Shown here: positions 24,113 through 32,230 of the stretch, in pieces
Numbering within the stretch: position 1 is the first letter of the stretch
Layout: each line of letters starts with the position of its first letter
Assembly (NCBI GenBank): GCA_937922045.1
Contig: CAKZXA010000082.1
Coordinates: 1 to 45,820, forward strand
Source: an uncultured Acidimicrobiales bacterium
GTDB taxonomy: Bacteria > Actinomycetota > Acidimicrobiia > Acidimicrobiales > SZUA-35
DNA: 45,820 nucleotides
Direction: 5' to 3'
Translations under genes and position numbers: made by a program
Notes under the pieces: generated by a model
The model's input: the letters and a program-made list of their open reading frames with translations, nothing else
The model's database searches: none
Told to the model about the DNA's origin: nothing

Positions 24113-25288
24113 ATGCGCAAACCAACTCTGTTCCTTGCCGCTCTCCTGATAACACTGTTAGCCGCCTCCGGAGCGGCCGCAGCCGCTCCACCCGACAAGG
24201 GTGGCAAAGGCGGTGGCAATGGTGGTGGAGGCGGTGAAACCGCAGCGACCGCCATCGTGACACTCGGCGACAGCTACATCTCAGGCGAAGCCGGCCGCTG
24301 GGAGGGCAACTGGGCCACCTCAGAAGGCAACCGAGGCGGCACAGACCGGGCCGCGTACAAGCGCAAGGGTGTGTGGTACTACGACGCCTCCCGCGTCTAT
24401 GGATCCACGGCCGGCCAATGCCATCGATCCGACGTGGCCGAGGTTCTGAGCAACTCGATTGCGGTCGATGCCAAGATCAACCTGGCCTGTTCAGGGGCTG
24501 TGGCCGCCAACGTCTTCCGCGGCTCGAACGGTGGCACCACCCACAAGGGCGAGGCGCCACAAGCCGATCAGCTGGCCACGGTTGCAGCCGACCACGATGT
24601 CGAAATGATCGTGCTCTCCATCGGTGGTAACGATCTCGGTTTTGCTGACATCATCATCGACTGCACCATCGAGTACAACACCAGCCCCTCCTGGTGGCCC
24701 AACACGTGCCACGGCGAACAGCAGGCCAACGTCGACGCCCGGATGGGTGGAGCAATGGCCGGTGTGGCCAAGGCCGTCGATGAGATCAGGGCCGTCATGG
24801 GTGACGCTGGCCAGGCACCAGACAGCTACCGTCTCGTCCTCCAGGGTTACCCATCACCGATCCCACGGGGCGGCGAGTTTCGCTACAGCGAAAGCGGATG
24901 GTCTCGCACCAACACCGGTGGCTGTCCTTTCTGGAATGTGGATGCCAGCTGGGCCCGTGATTCACTGGTCGCCCAGATTGGCGACAATCTCGCGGCGGTT
25001 GCAGCCGCCAAGGGCGCCGAGTTCCTCGACCTTAGCAATCAGATGCAGGGACGCGAAGTCTGCTCGACCAGCGCAGCCCTTGGTTCAGGAGCCGACGCAG
25101 AATGGGCTCGGTTCCTCGTGACAGGCCTCACGCAGGGGGTCGCCCAGGAATCGATGCACCCCAACGCCCTCGGCCAACAGGCGACAGGAACCTGCCTCAG
25201 CATGTTGTTTGGGGCCTCCCCTGGCAGCTACTCATGCACCAACATCGCCGGTAGCGGTCCTTCAACTATGAGCCTCACCGCGAACTAG
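24113..25288 (+). CDS. secreted SGNH/GDSL hydrolase (lipase/esterase)
   Basis: 391 residues. A Sec signal peptide (residues 1-25, cleaved after AAAAA) is followed by a Gly/Lys-rich spacer and an SGNH domain. Block I is LGDSYISGEA with nucleophile Ser54, block III is the oxyanion GGND in LSIGGNDLGFADI, and block V is SMHPN with His349. Several Cys residues (for example AGQCHRS, NLACSGA, DCTIEY, NTCHGE, GGCPFW, REVCST) suggest disulfides, as in secreted actinobacterial lipases. It is likely an extracellular esterase or lipase acting on lipids or acetylated glycans. It is a single-gene unit ending in the strong hairpin at 25316. Confidence 0.92.
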   Translation: MRKPTLFLAALLITLLAASGAAAAAPPDKGGKGGGNGGGGGETAATAIVTLGDSYISGEAGRWEGNWATSEGNRGGTDRAAYKRKGVWYYDASRVYGSTAGQCHRSDVAEVLSNSIAVDAKINLACSGAVAANVFRGSNGGTTHKGEAPQADQLATVAADHDVEMIVLSIGGNDLGFADIIIDCTIEYNTSPSWWPNTCHGEQQANVDARMGGAMAGVAKAVDEIRAVMGDAGQAPDSYRLVLQGYPSPIPRGGEFRYSESGWSRTNTGGCPFWNVDASWARDSLVAQIGDNLAAVAAAKGAEFLDLSNQMQGREVCSTSAALGSGADAEWARFLVTGLTQGVAQESMHPNALGQQATGTCLSMLFGASPGSYSCTNIAGSGPSTMSLTAN

Positions 25289-25315
25289 CCGTCGGAATCT
25301 ACCGCCGCATCACAT

Positions 25316-25355
25316 CCGCCATTGGTTCCACCGTTCGGGGTGGAGCCAATGGCGG
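25316..25355 (+). terminator. strong hairpin terminator after the SGNH hydrolase
   Basis: A 17-bp stem with one G-T pair: 25316-25332 pairs with 25339-25355 around the loop GTTCGG, followed by TTGTCGTTT. It starts 27 bp after the stop codon. The remaining 200 bp to the next gene show nothing I can name. Confidence 0.88.
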
Positions 25356-25564
25356 TTGTCGTTTCTCGCCTCGTCCGCCTCGAACGTTGCTCATCGTTGG
25401 ATTAGCATCGGGCCATGAGCGGGACGATGATCGATCGAGCAGGGCAGGCTGTGTTGGAGCAGCGAGCCGCCGCCTAGGTCGAGAACGTTTGCCGTCGAGC
25501 TTCAGTCCTCCACCCCACTGCCGACGGGTCAACCGCTGATGTGATCGAGCGGAAAGCAGAATGA

Positions 25565-26395
25565 ATGAACCACCGCGCCGTGATGTGGTCTGTCGGGCTG
25601 CTCGCGGGTCTGAGCCTGCTCGCCGTCGCCCTGCTGGTGAGCGGCTCAGACGATCCTCCGCCCACGATCGTATTCCGGGAAGATTTCGACACGCTCGATA
25701 CCTCTCGTTGGGTTCCTGAGTTCAGCACCTTCGGCCAGGGCAACGACGAGCTCCAGTGTTACTCTCCCGACAACGTCGCAGTGGCTGACGGTGCCCTCGT
25801 GCTCCGGGCGTTGCGAGCATCGCTCGAATGCAACGACGGCTCCGTTCGCGACTACACCTCAGGCATGGTTCGCAGCCGCGGGATCACCTTCGCCCCCGGG
25901 CAGACAATCGAGTTTCGGGTCAAGCTAACACCGGCCGACTCCGCTAACCAGTCGGGCCTGTGGCCAGCCGTGTGGGCGTCGGGTTGGGGCGGTGGCGACT
26001 GGCCCCTCGGTGGTGAGATGGATTGGCTGGAAGTGATGACCGCTGACGATCCACAGCGGTCGGTGTTCAGCATCCATTTCGCCGACTCCTTCGGCAAGCC
26101 GTCAAAACAGGTTGGCGAGATGATCGGCGACGAAGCTTTCTCCAACAACTGGCACACCGTTCGTTTTGACTACGGCATCGGCGGCAATCTGCGCTGGTAC
26201 CTCGATGGCGATCTCGTTCACACCGTCACCGCCGCCCCCACGCGCCAGGGTTGGCCTGCCCCGTTCGACCAGCCAATCTCGGAACTCCGGATCAACCTTG
26301 CGCTCGGTGGCACCCCAGGGCCGCTCGACGATGCAGCTCTCGGCCTCGAAGGTGCCACCTTCGAGGTCGACTATGTGGAGATCACCCAGCCGTAG
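25565..26395 (+). CDS. GH16 family endo-beta-glucanase (laminarinase-like), membrane-anchored or secreted
   Basis: 276 residues. An N-terminal hydrophobic signal or anchor (about 7-27) precedes a GH16 jelly roll. The catalytic signature E-x-D-x-x-E is Glu151-Met-Asp153-Trp-Leu-Glu156 (GGEMDWLEVM); Glu151 is the nucleophile and Glu156 the acid/base. Also typical are FREDFDTLDTSRW, YTSGMVRSRG, SGLWPAVWASG, NNWHTVRFDY and the C-terminal FEVDYVEI strand. The probable substrate is a beta-1,3- or mixed-linked glucan. A purine-rich GGAAAG before the ATG serves as ribosome site. It is an independent gene, convergent with the epimerase. Confidence 0.93.
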   Translation: MNHRAVMWSVGLLAGLSLLAVALLVSGSDDPPPTIVFREDFDTLDTSRWVPEFSTFGQGNDELQCYSPDNVAVADGALVLRALRASLECNDGSVRDYTSGMVRSRGITFAPGQTIEFRVKLTPADSANQSGLWPAVWASGWGGGDWPLGGEMDWLEVMTADDPQRSVFSIHFADSFGKPSKQVGEMIGDEAFSNNWHTVRFDYGIGGNLRWYLDGDLVHTVTAAPTRQGWPAPFDQPISELRINLALGGTPGPLDDAALGLEGATFEVDYVEITQP

Positions 26396-26415
26396 CCTTC
26401 ACGTTCGGCTCACGT

Positions 26416-27486
26416 TCAGCCGAGCAAACCGGCCCGCCGGAACCAGCTGTAGGTATCGACCAGCGTGTCCTCAATCGGTCGAGCTCGGAAACCTAACTCG
26501 GCTTGAGCCTTCGAACAGTCAACCCGAGGTCCATGCTTCACGGTGTTCAACGATTCTGGGGTGAAGACCGGCTTGGATCCGCCAACTCGGCCAGCCCATT
26601 CGGCCAGCGGCGCCAGCGCTGCCGCCACCGCATACGGAATCTCCGCTATAGGGGGCCGGCGGCCAGCTAGCCTCGCGGCCATACGGTTCAGGTCGGCAAT
26701 CCGAGACCACTCGCCACCCAGCAGGTAGCTCTCTCCCGATCGCCCTCGCCGAAGAACGCCGACGATGCCGTTGGCCACATCCCGAACATCGACGAAATCG
26801 AACCCACCGGGGCCGGTCAAGGGCATTCGTCCTTTCGCGATCGACAGCAGGGTGCGACCGGCCAGCGACGGCTCGGCGTCGTAGGGACCAAGCATGCCGG
26901 TCGGGTTGACAAAGACAGCCTCCAACCCGTTGATCATCGACTCCCTCACCGCCTGCTCCCCAGCCCATTTGGATCGGTCGTAGGCTGCGGCCCCCGGTTC
27001 GACACGCGGCGACGATTCGTCAATCAACCCGAGGGCGCCAATCGTGGCGAGACCGAAGGCGTGTACCGAACTGCAATGAACCAGCGGCAGGCCGCTCTCG
27101 CCGCAGGCCCGGGCTACGTTGAACGCCCCGTCAACATTCACTGCCTCAACCCGACCACCAACGCTGCCGCTAACCGAGACCACGGCCGCCAGATTGATCA
27201 CAACGTCGACCTGGGCAAAGGCCGCCGCCAATGTGGCCGGATCGGTGACATCAGCGGTTGCCCGCTGGATGCGGAGCCCGGTGAGGGTGCTGCTCCACAC
27301 CTGGTCGATGGCCCGAACCTCAAAGCCGGAGGCCAGCAGGGCGCGGACCACATTGGCACCGAGATGGCCTGAGGCTCCGACCACGGCCACCCTCGGCGTC
27401 GCCTGTTCCTGTGTCGAACGAGGAGTTGACGGCAGCAATTGACGAGACGATGTGTCGCTCTGTTGTCGTTTGGTAGCGCCAGCCAT
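26416..27486 (-). CDS. NAD-dependent epimerase/dehydratase (extended SDR)
   Basis: 356 residues. A 30-residue Ser/Gln/Arg tail precedes an extended short-chain dehydrogenase/reductase: the nucleotide motif is VVGASGHLGANVV, then DVVINLAAVV, HCSSVHAFG, and the catalytic Tyr-Lys pair in YDRSKWAGE. FDFVDVRDVANGI and GESYLLGGEW are typical of dihydroflavonol-reductase / 3-beta-HSD-like members. The substrate is unknown (sugar nucleotide, steroid or lipid ketone). ATG 27486 is preceded on the minus strand by TAGTTT with exactly six bases between, so the N-terminal tail appears to be real. It is divergent from the dodecin gene. Confidence 0.9.
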   Translation of the reverse strand: MAGATKRQQSDTSSRQLLPSTPRSTQEQATPRVAVVGASGHLGANVVRALLASGFEVRAIDQVWSSTLTGLRIQRATADVTDPATLAAAFAQVDVVINLAAVVSVSGSVGGRVEAVNVDGAFNVARACGESGLPLVHCSSVHAFGLATIGALGLIDESSPRVEPGAAAYDRSKWAGEQAVRESMINGLEAVFVNPTGMLGPYDAEPSLAGRTLLSIAKGRMPLTGPGGFDFVDVRDVANGIVGVLRRGRSGESYLLGGEWSRIADLNRMAARLAGRRPPIAEIPYAVAAALAPLAEWAGRVGGSKPVFTPESLNTVKHGPRVDCSKAQAELGFRARPIEDTLVDTYSWFRRAGLLG

Positions 27487-27508
27487 CGGTCAAAACTACT
27501 CTTCAACC
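27487..27508. promoter_or_regulatory. 22-bp bidirectional leaderless promoter (epimerase / dodecin)
   Basis: Minus strand: TAGTTT (27498-27493), six bases, ATG 27486. Plus strand: TACTCT (27497-27502), six bases, ATG 27509. The hexamers overlap by the TA step at 27497-27498. The geometry and length are identical to the gap at 11864-11885. Confidence 0.6.
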
Positions 27509-27727
27509 ATGACTGAGAGCGTTTACAACGTAATCGAGCTAATAGGTACCAGCGCCGACTCCTGGGAGAAAGCAACCGCCAACGCGGTAGCAGAGGCGGC
27601 TCGAACGCTACGAGACCTCCGCGTCGCTCGGGTCATCGAACAGGATGTGATCGTCGAAGGGGGCAAGGTCGTGCTGTTCAGATCCAAGGTCAGACTGTCG
27701 TTCAAGCACGAAATGGCAGATGACTGA
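27509..27727 (+). CDS. dodecin-family protein
   Basis: 72 residues with the dodecin pattern YNVIELIGTSADSWEKA, AARTLRDLRVARVIEQD, KVVLFRSKVRLSFKHE. Dodecins form hollow dodecamers that store flavins. Aligning by eye with haloarchaeal and Thermus dodecins, the flavin-stacking Trp corresponds to Val39 and the flavin-binding Gln to Arg58, so flavin binding is doubtful. A bacterial subgroup with this pattern is common. The start ATG 27509 has a -10 hexamer six bases upstream. The stop is two bases before the GTG of the next gene, which carries the same domain, so the two are probably coupled and may co-assemble. Confidence 0.9.
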   Translation: MTESVYNVIELIGTSADSWEKATANAVAEAARTLRDLRVARVIEQDVIVEGGKVVLFRSKVRLSFKHEMADD

Positions 27728-27729
27728 TC

Positions 27730-28497
27730 GTGTCCGCCACCGACCAACCCTTCCTCTCCAGCCCTCCTGAGGCCGCTGGCGGTGAGCCGACCTACAAGGT
27801 CGTTAGGCTCATCGCCCGATCGTCGGAATCCTGGGAGGACGCCACCCACAAGGGCATCGCCGAAGCCGGCGCCAGCATCAAGAACCTCAGTCACGCCAAA
27901 GCAATCGAGATGGACGCCCTGGTCGACGATGGCGGCATCGTCGCCTACCGCGTGAAGCTCGAACTGGCCTTCCAGCTCGATCGACTACGAGCCAGTCCGG
28001 TCGAGGGGGCGCCGGCGGTTGAGGTGCGCCGCTACTTGATAGTGGCCGACCGAACCCAGGCCGGCGAACGTATCCCTGACCTCGTGGCTGAGCGGGCGGG
28101 CGCAGGACCAGCCGAGTTCCACATTCTGGTTCCGGCAACCCGATCAAAGGAGACACTGCGCCTTATCGCTGGCGGTGGCGATCCAATGTCGGGCTACTCG
28201 ATCGTGTCGAACGAGCACCTCGCCGCCGCCCGCTCCCAGGACAGGGAGGAGGCGGAGGCTCGTCTTCAGACGTTCCTCGACTCGCTCAACGAGTACAACC
28301 ACGTGATTACGAGCGAGGTTGGCCGCCACGATCCGTTTGCCGCGATCGGACAAGTCTTGGAGCGAGGCAGCTTCGACGAGATCATCGTGTCGACCTTTCC
28401 CGGCCTCGTTTCTCGCTCACTTCGCATCGACCTGCCGAACCGGGTTCGCCGAACCTTCGGCCTGCCCGTCGTTGAGATCAATCCACCAAAGCCTTAG
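27730..28497 (+). CDS. fusion of a dodecin domain and a universal-stress-protein-like domain
   Basis: 255 residues from GTG. Residues about 20-85 repeat the dodecin pattern (YKVVRLIARSSESWEDAT, GASIKNLSHAKAIEMD, YRVKLELAFQLD); the positions of the flavin Trp and Gln appear as His55 and Arg74. Residues about 100-255 form an alpha/beta domain. A first strand (RRYLIVADRTQ) is followed by a VPA strand, a long helix (REEAEARLQTFLDSLNEY), then SFDEIIVSTFPG and a final RVRRTFGLPVVEI. This layout resembles UspA/HUP domains, though the ATP motif GxxGSxx is not evident. A gene two bases upstream encodes a free dodecin, so the fusion could place stress-sensor domains on a dodecin cage (inference). Confidence 0.82.
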   Translation: MSATDQPFLSSPPEAAGGEPTYKVVRLIARSSESWEDATHKGIAEAGASIKNLSHAKAIEMDALVDDGGIVAYRVKLELAFQLDRLRASPVEGAPAVEVRRYLIVADRTQAGERIPDLVAERAGAGPAEFHILVPATRSKETLRLIAGGGDPMSGYSIVSNEHLAAARSQDREEAEARLQTFLDSLNEYNHVITSEVGRHDPFAAIGQVLERGSFDEIIVSTFPGLVSRSLRIDLPNRVRRTFGLPVVEINPPKP

Positions 28498-28510
28498 GCG
28501 AGCGTCGCCG

Positions 28511-28562
28511 GCGGACGGCGGACGGCTGGCGGCTGGCGGCTGGCGGCTGGCGGCTGGCGGCT
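28511..28562. repeat. 7-bp tandem repeat between convergent genes
   Basis: Two copies of GCGGACG (28511-28524) precede five and a fraction copies of CTGGCGG (28526-28562). The last base pair runs into the stop codon of the VOC gene (minus strand TAG, 28563-28561). Confidence 0.9.
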
Positions 28563-28971
28563 AGACGTGTTGATCGATCATGACCGGATTGCCATCGGGG
28601 TCTACGATCACAAATGAGGCTGGGCCTTCGGCCGAGTCCTGCGTCGTGTCGCTCGCCACCTCCACGCCCGCCGTTAGAAGCCGGTCTCGTAGCACCCGCA
28701 CATCGTCGAACTCGTCGACGTCTTGGCCAGGTCCGGCCCAGCCCGGGTTGAAGGTGAGGATGTTCTTGTCGAACATGCCGTGGAACAGGCCGATTACGGC
28801 GTTTCCGTTGGTGAGAATCGTCCACGACTCGCCATCTCCGCCCATGGCGTTAAAGCCGAGATGGCCGTAGAACTCTGTAGAGGCAGCCAGATCAGCCACG
28901 GTGAGGCTGATCGAGAATGCGCCGGCCGAACATGGATCACTCGGCGGATCAATGTCGTGTTTTGTGGTCAT
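28561..28971 (-). CDS. VOC-family (glyoxalase/bleomycin-resistance fold) protein
   Basis: 136 residues. Two beta-alpha-beta-beta-beta units: ISLTVADLAASTEFYGHLGF at the start of the first, and VRVLRDRLLTAGVEVAS through FVIVDPDGNPVMIDQH in the second. The final metal-site acid of classical glyoxalases is replaced by Asp in MIDQH. VOC proteins bind metals and small substrates or drugs, and the specific role is unknown. I chose ATG 28971 because a perfect GGAGGGA lies just upstream; longer readings enter the histidine kinase gene, whose stop is 17 bp away. Confidence 0.85.
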   Translation of the reverse strand: MTTKHDIDPPSDPCSAGAFSISLTVADLAASTEFYGHLGFNAMGGDGESWTILTNGNAVIGLFHGMFDKNILTFNPGWAGPGQDVDEFDDVRVLRDRLLTAGVEVASDTTQDSAEGPASFVIVDPDGNPVMIDQHV

Positions 28972-28987
28972 GGTCCCTCCTCCAGGG

Positions 28988-30169
28988 TCACGATCTATGG
29001 GCGGGAAGAAGGAACGAAACCTGCGCCCCTCCGTCTTCCACGTTACGAGCCTCACACCGGCCCGCATGCAGTTCAACGATGGTACGGGCAATAGCCATCC
29101 CGAGACCGGCAGAGCCGGATCGATCGCCGCGTCGGAACCGTTGGAAAACGTAGTCGATCATGCCAGGATCGAAACCTGGGCCGTCGTCGAGCACATCAAC
29201 GCGGGCCATCTGACCATCGAACCGAACCGAGAGCATGACCTTTTCAGCTCGGGCCGCAGCATTGCGAGCTAGGTTGTCAACCACCTGTCGGATCAGGTTG
29301 TAGTCGGCCTCGACCACCACCGCCTCAGATGGGCCAACCTCGATCACGGTGTCATCGACACGGGTTGAAACCGCCACCTCTTCAACCAGCAAATCGAGCC
29401 GGAGTGGCGCCAACCGCAGTGAGGCTTGGCCTGCCTCGAACCGGGCGAACTCCAACAGTTCACCAACGCTGGACCCTGCGCGTTCCGCTGCGGTCAGGAT
29501 CTCGCTCAACGACTCCTGATAGGCCTCCACCGAGCGCTCGCGAGCGAGGGCGTGCCCGGCCGAGGCCTGGATGACCGACAAGGGGGTTCGGAGTTCGTGA
29601 GCAGCATCCGCGATGAAATCACGGTTGACGGCGCGGGCCTGTTCGACCGGACGCTGGGCCCGACCAGCCAGGTACCAGGCGCTGGCGGCAGTCAGCGCCG
29701 AGGCCAGGGCAACCATGCCAAACCATCGCCACCGGGAAGTAGCTATGGTCTGTTCTCGATCCTCGGTCGAAACGACGACGACCAGGGTGTGGTTCGTGCC
29801 GTCGAGAGATCGCGCCACCGCTCGCCACGAACCATCGAACGAATACTCGGTGACCGCCTCACCGGCAGCAAGGGCATCGTCGGCCACGCTGAACAGGGGA
29901 GGGCTGGTCCAGATCTCGTCGGTCATCGGATCGGCCCACTGATCGACCGGGTTCACGATCCAGCTGTTGGCAGGCGCCTCGATCAGCTCGTTGTAGCGGG
30001 CGCTCATGGCCTGAGCCATCTGGGCATCGGCCCAAGCCGCGAGGTCAGCCTCAGCTTTGCCTGCCCGGTTGATCGCACCGACGATAGCAAACGGAGAAAT
30101 GAGGGCGGCAGCCAGCAGGCCAGCCCCGAGCGCAACTATCCAACGATGCCGCACGAGCGAGCTCGTCAC
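28988..30169 (-). CDS. two-component sensor histidine kinase
   Basis: 393 residues from a GTG overlapping the stop of the response regulator (GTGA). Two membrane helices (about 10-33 and 150-170) enclose a roughly 115-residue outer sensor domain with no recognised fold. The H-box is ADAAHELRTPL with phospho-acceptor His191, the N-box is DNLARNAAARAE, G1 is DDGPGFD, and G2 is GSAGLGMAIA. A classical HAMP domain is not evident; only a short linker joins TM2 to the H-box. The signal is unknown. It pairs with the upstream OmpR-type regulator. Confidence 0.94.
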   Translation of the reverse strand: MTSSLVRHRWIVALGAGLLAAALISPFAIVGAINRAGKAEADLAAWADAQMAQAMSARYNELIEAPANSWIVNPVDQWADPMTDEIWTSPPLFSVADDALAAGEAVTEYSFDGSWRAVARSLDGTNHTLVVVVSTEDREQTIATSRWRWFGMVALASALTAASAWYLAGRAQRPVEQARAVNRDFIADAAHELRTPLSVIQASAGHALARERSVEAYQESLSEILTAAERAGSSVGELLEFARFEAGQASLRLAPLRLDLLVEEVAVSTRVDDTVIEVGPSEAVVVEADYNLIRQVVDNLARNAAARAEKVMLSVRFDGQMARVDVLDDGPGFDPGMIDYVFQRFRRGDRSGSAGLGMAIARTIVELHAGRCEARNVEDGGAQVSFLLPAHRS

Positions 30170-30840
30170 GATGTGCTGCCCATCCGATAGCCGACACCGC
30201 GAACGGTTTCGATCGGATCGTCGAGGCCGGGCATCGTGAGTTTTCGCCGCAGGTTGGCTATGTGCACGTCGACCACGTTCGACAATCCGTCGTAGTTGGC
30301 GTCCCACACATGCTCCAACAGGTCTTCTCGCCGACACACCATTCCCGAGTGGCGCATGAGGTAGTCGAGCAGGCTGAACTCTCGTGCCGTCAACGGCACC
30401 ATGATGGCGCCTCGAAAGACGGTATGAGCTGCCGGGTCGAGCGAGACATCGCCGACTTCAAGCACCGGGCTGTTCATCCCTGGCGGCCGCCGAAGCAAGG
30501 CCCGGACCCGGGCCGCAAGCTCGGGATAGGCGAACGGTTTGGCCAGGTAGTCATCGGCACCAGCGTCGAGCCCTGCCACCTTGTCGGACAGGCCATCGCG
30601 AGCGGTCAACATCAGCACCGGGGTTTGGTCGCCTGCATCTCGAAACGACCGGCAGAGGTCTACCCCGTCACCGTCGGGCAGGCCGAGATCTAAGACGATC
30701 AGGTCGTAGCTATTCACCGAATGGGCTTCGGTAGCCGACGCCACCGAGGTCGCGTGATCTACCGCGTATCCTTGGTCGGCGAGGCCGCGTACCAACACCT
30801 TCCCCAGGGCAGCATCGTCTTCGACGAGCAGAAGTCGCAT
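30166..30840 (-). CDS. OmpR/PhoB-family response regulator
   Basis: 224 residues. The receiver domain has acidic pocket Glu7-Asp8-Asp9, phospho-acceptor Asp51 (DLIVLDLGLPDGDG), the conserved Thr in LMLTAR and the Lys in LAKPF. The C-terminal winged helix (about 128-220) has LTAREFSLLDYLMRH, VVDVHIANLRRKL and the final IETVRGVGYRM. It activates or represses genes when phosphorylated by the adjacent kinase. A GAGAGG ribosome site precedes the ATG. A direct repeat in its upstream region (30863-30880) is a likely binding box. Confidence 0.96.
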   Translation of the reverse strand: MRLLLVEDDAALGKVLVRGLADQGYAVDHATSVASATEAHSVNSYDLIVLDLGLPDGDGVDLCRSFRDAGDQTPVLMLTARDGLSDKVAGLDAGADDYLAKPFAYPELAARVRALLRRPPGMNSPVLEVGDVSLDPAAHTVFRGAIMVPLTAREFSLLDYLMRHSGMVCRREDLLEHVWDANYDGLSNVVDVHIANLRRKLTMPGLDDPIETVRGVGYRMGSTS

Positions 30841-30862
30841 CGGTTCAGCCTCTCACAGATCA

Positions 30863-30880
30863 CATGAAGCAGCCATGAAG
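30863..30880. promoter_or_regulatory. putative response-regulator box (direct repeat, 11-bp period)
   Basis: CATGAAG at 30863-30869 recurs at 30874-30880 with a 4-bp spacer, giving the 11-bp (one helical turn) period that OmpR/PhoB-type dimers bind. It lies between the response regulator gene and the divergent DUF1800 gene, so it could control both. Confidence 0.45.
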
Positions 30881-30928
30881 ACGGCCTTCACGATCACCTC
30901 ATGGCCTGCAGTTTAAGGTGCAAGTCCT

Positions 30929-32230
30929 ATGGTGAGAAATTGGTTTTCAGCAACCAGACACGGTAAACAGGTAGTGGAGGCGACGGCGCTGAGGGCCGTC
31001 TCTAGGTTAGCCAATCGCAGTGCCCTCGGCGTGAACCAGGCCCGCATCGAGCGCCTGGCAGTCCACGCCGAGGGTTCGTGGCTTGACGCCGTGAACTCGG
31101 TCATGACCGAAGCCGCGGTCGATGATGAGCCGCCGGTCGAAAACGCTGAGGGAACAGATACCGACTGGGCGACACCGATCTGGTGGTGGCTCGATCAGAT
31201 GGCAGCGCCATCCAGCGGTCTGACCGATCGCATGGCCTGGTTCTGGCACAACCTGCTGACCACGAACGCTCAAAAGGTATCGACGGTGCCGCTCCTGGCC
31301 GAGCAACTCCATGTTCTCCGCACCTTGGGCCGCAGCGACTTTCGCAGCCTGCTCCACGGTTTCGTGGCGACCGGCGCCGTTCAGGAGTATCTCGACGGAA
31401 GCCACAGCCAGGCATCAAACCCCAACGAGAACCTCGGCCGTGAGCTGATGGAGCTGTTCACCGTTGGTAATGGCCACTACGACGAGTTCGACGTGAAGGC
31501 CGCGGCTCGGGCCTTGGCCGGATGGGTGGTGGCTGATGGCGAGCTACTGTTCCGCCGTGAAAACGCCTTCATCGCACCCCTCGTTTTTATGGATGAGCAG
31601 GCCCTGTGGGACACGACCTCCATCGTCGATCGACTCTGCGATCATCCGGCCACACCGGCCCGTATCGCAGCTCGGTTGTGGACCCATCTGGTAGGGACAG
31701 AGTTGGCCGCCACCGATGCCGAAGCGCTCGGCAGCTGGTGGGCGAGCGAAGAGCTGAATATCGATCCCTTGATCGAACGCATCTTGTTGTCCCCCGACTT
31801 TCTCGCCCCCGCGTCGGTTCGAGCCCGTTCGGGGGTCGAATGGTTTTGTGCGGCCCGAGCGGCGACCGGCGCCGTGCCGAACGCATCCAACGACATCAAC
31901 TGGAGTCTGTGGTCGATCGGCCAAATGCCTTACCATCCACCGAACGTTTCGGGCTGGGGTGACCGCTGGCTCGAACCCGGCTCCCTCCTCGGGCGCGCGG
32001 CCAGCATCTGGTCGATCCTCGACCGGGCCGGTCTGAACGATCAGGAGAACCCGTCGGAGCACCCCATCGACACCGACACCATTCTCGCTCGTTGCGGGCT
32101 GACCGAAGCCTCAGCGACTACCCGGGCCGCTCTCAATGCGGTGAAACCAAACGATCAGCTCACCGAGCACAACGTCCGCCACGTTCGTTGGCGTCTCGCT
32201 CTCGCCAGTCCGGAGTTCAACCTGCTATGA
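30929..32230 (+). CDS. DUF1800 family protein
   Basis: 433 residues. Typical DUF1800 blocks are LTDRMAWFWHNLLTTN, ASNPNENLGRELMELFTVGNGHYDEFDVKAAARALAGW, and the C-terminal GQMPYHPPNVSGWGDRWLEPGSLLGRA, with LASPEFNLL closing the protein. The biochemical role is unknown; the family almost always precedes a DUF1501 protein, as here, with an ATGA overlap. It has no evident signal peptide. Its ATG follows AAGGTG. The gene is divergent from the two-component system and shares an 88-bp region with a possible response-regulator box. Confidence 0.92.
   Translation: MVRNWFSATRHGKQVVEATALRAVSRLANRSALGVNQARIERLAVHAEGSWLDAVNSVMTEAAVDDEPPVENAEGTDTDWATPIWWWLDQMAAPSSGLTDRMAWFWHNLLTTNAQKVSTVPLLAEQLHVLRTLGRSDFRSLLHGFVATGAVQEYLDGSHSQASNPNENLGRELMELFTVGNGHYDEFDVKAAARALAGWVVADGELLFRRENAFIAPLVFMDEQALWDTTSIVDRLCDHPATPARIAARLWTHLVGTELAATDAEALGSWWASEELNIDPLIERILLSPDFLAPASVRARSGVEWFCAARAATGAVPNASNDINWSLWSIGQMPYHPPNVSGWGDRWLEPGSLLGRAASIWSILDRAGLNDQENPSEHPIDTDTILARCGLTEASATTRAALNAVKPNDQLTEHNVRHVRWRLALASPEFNLL

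Noticed and set aside
28526-28562. Rho-independent terminator
   Set aside because: The block is a direct 7-bp repeat, not an inverted repeat, and forms no stable stem.
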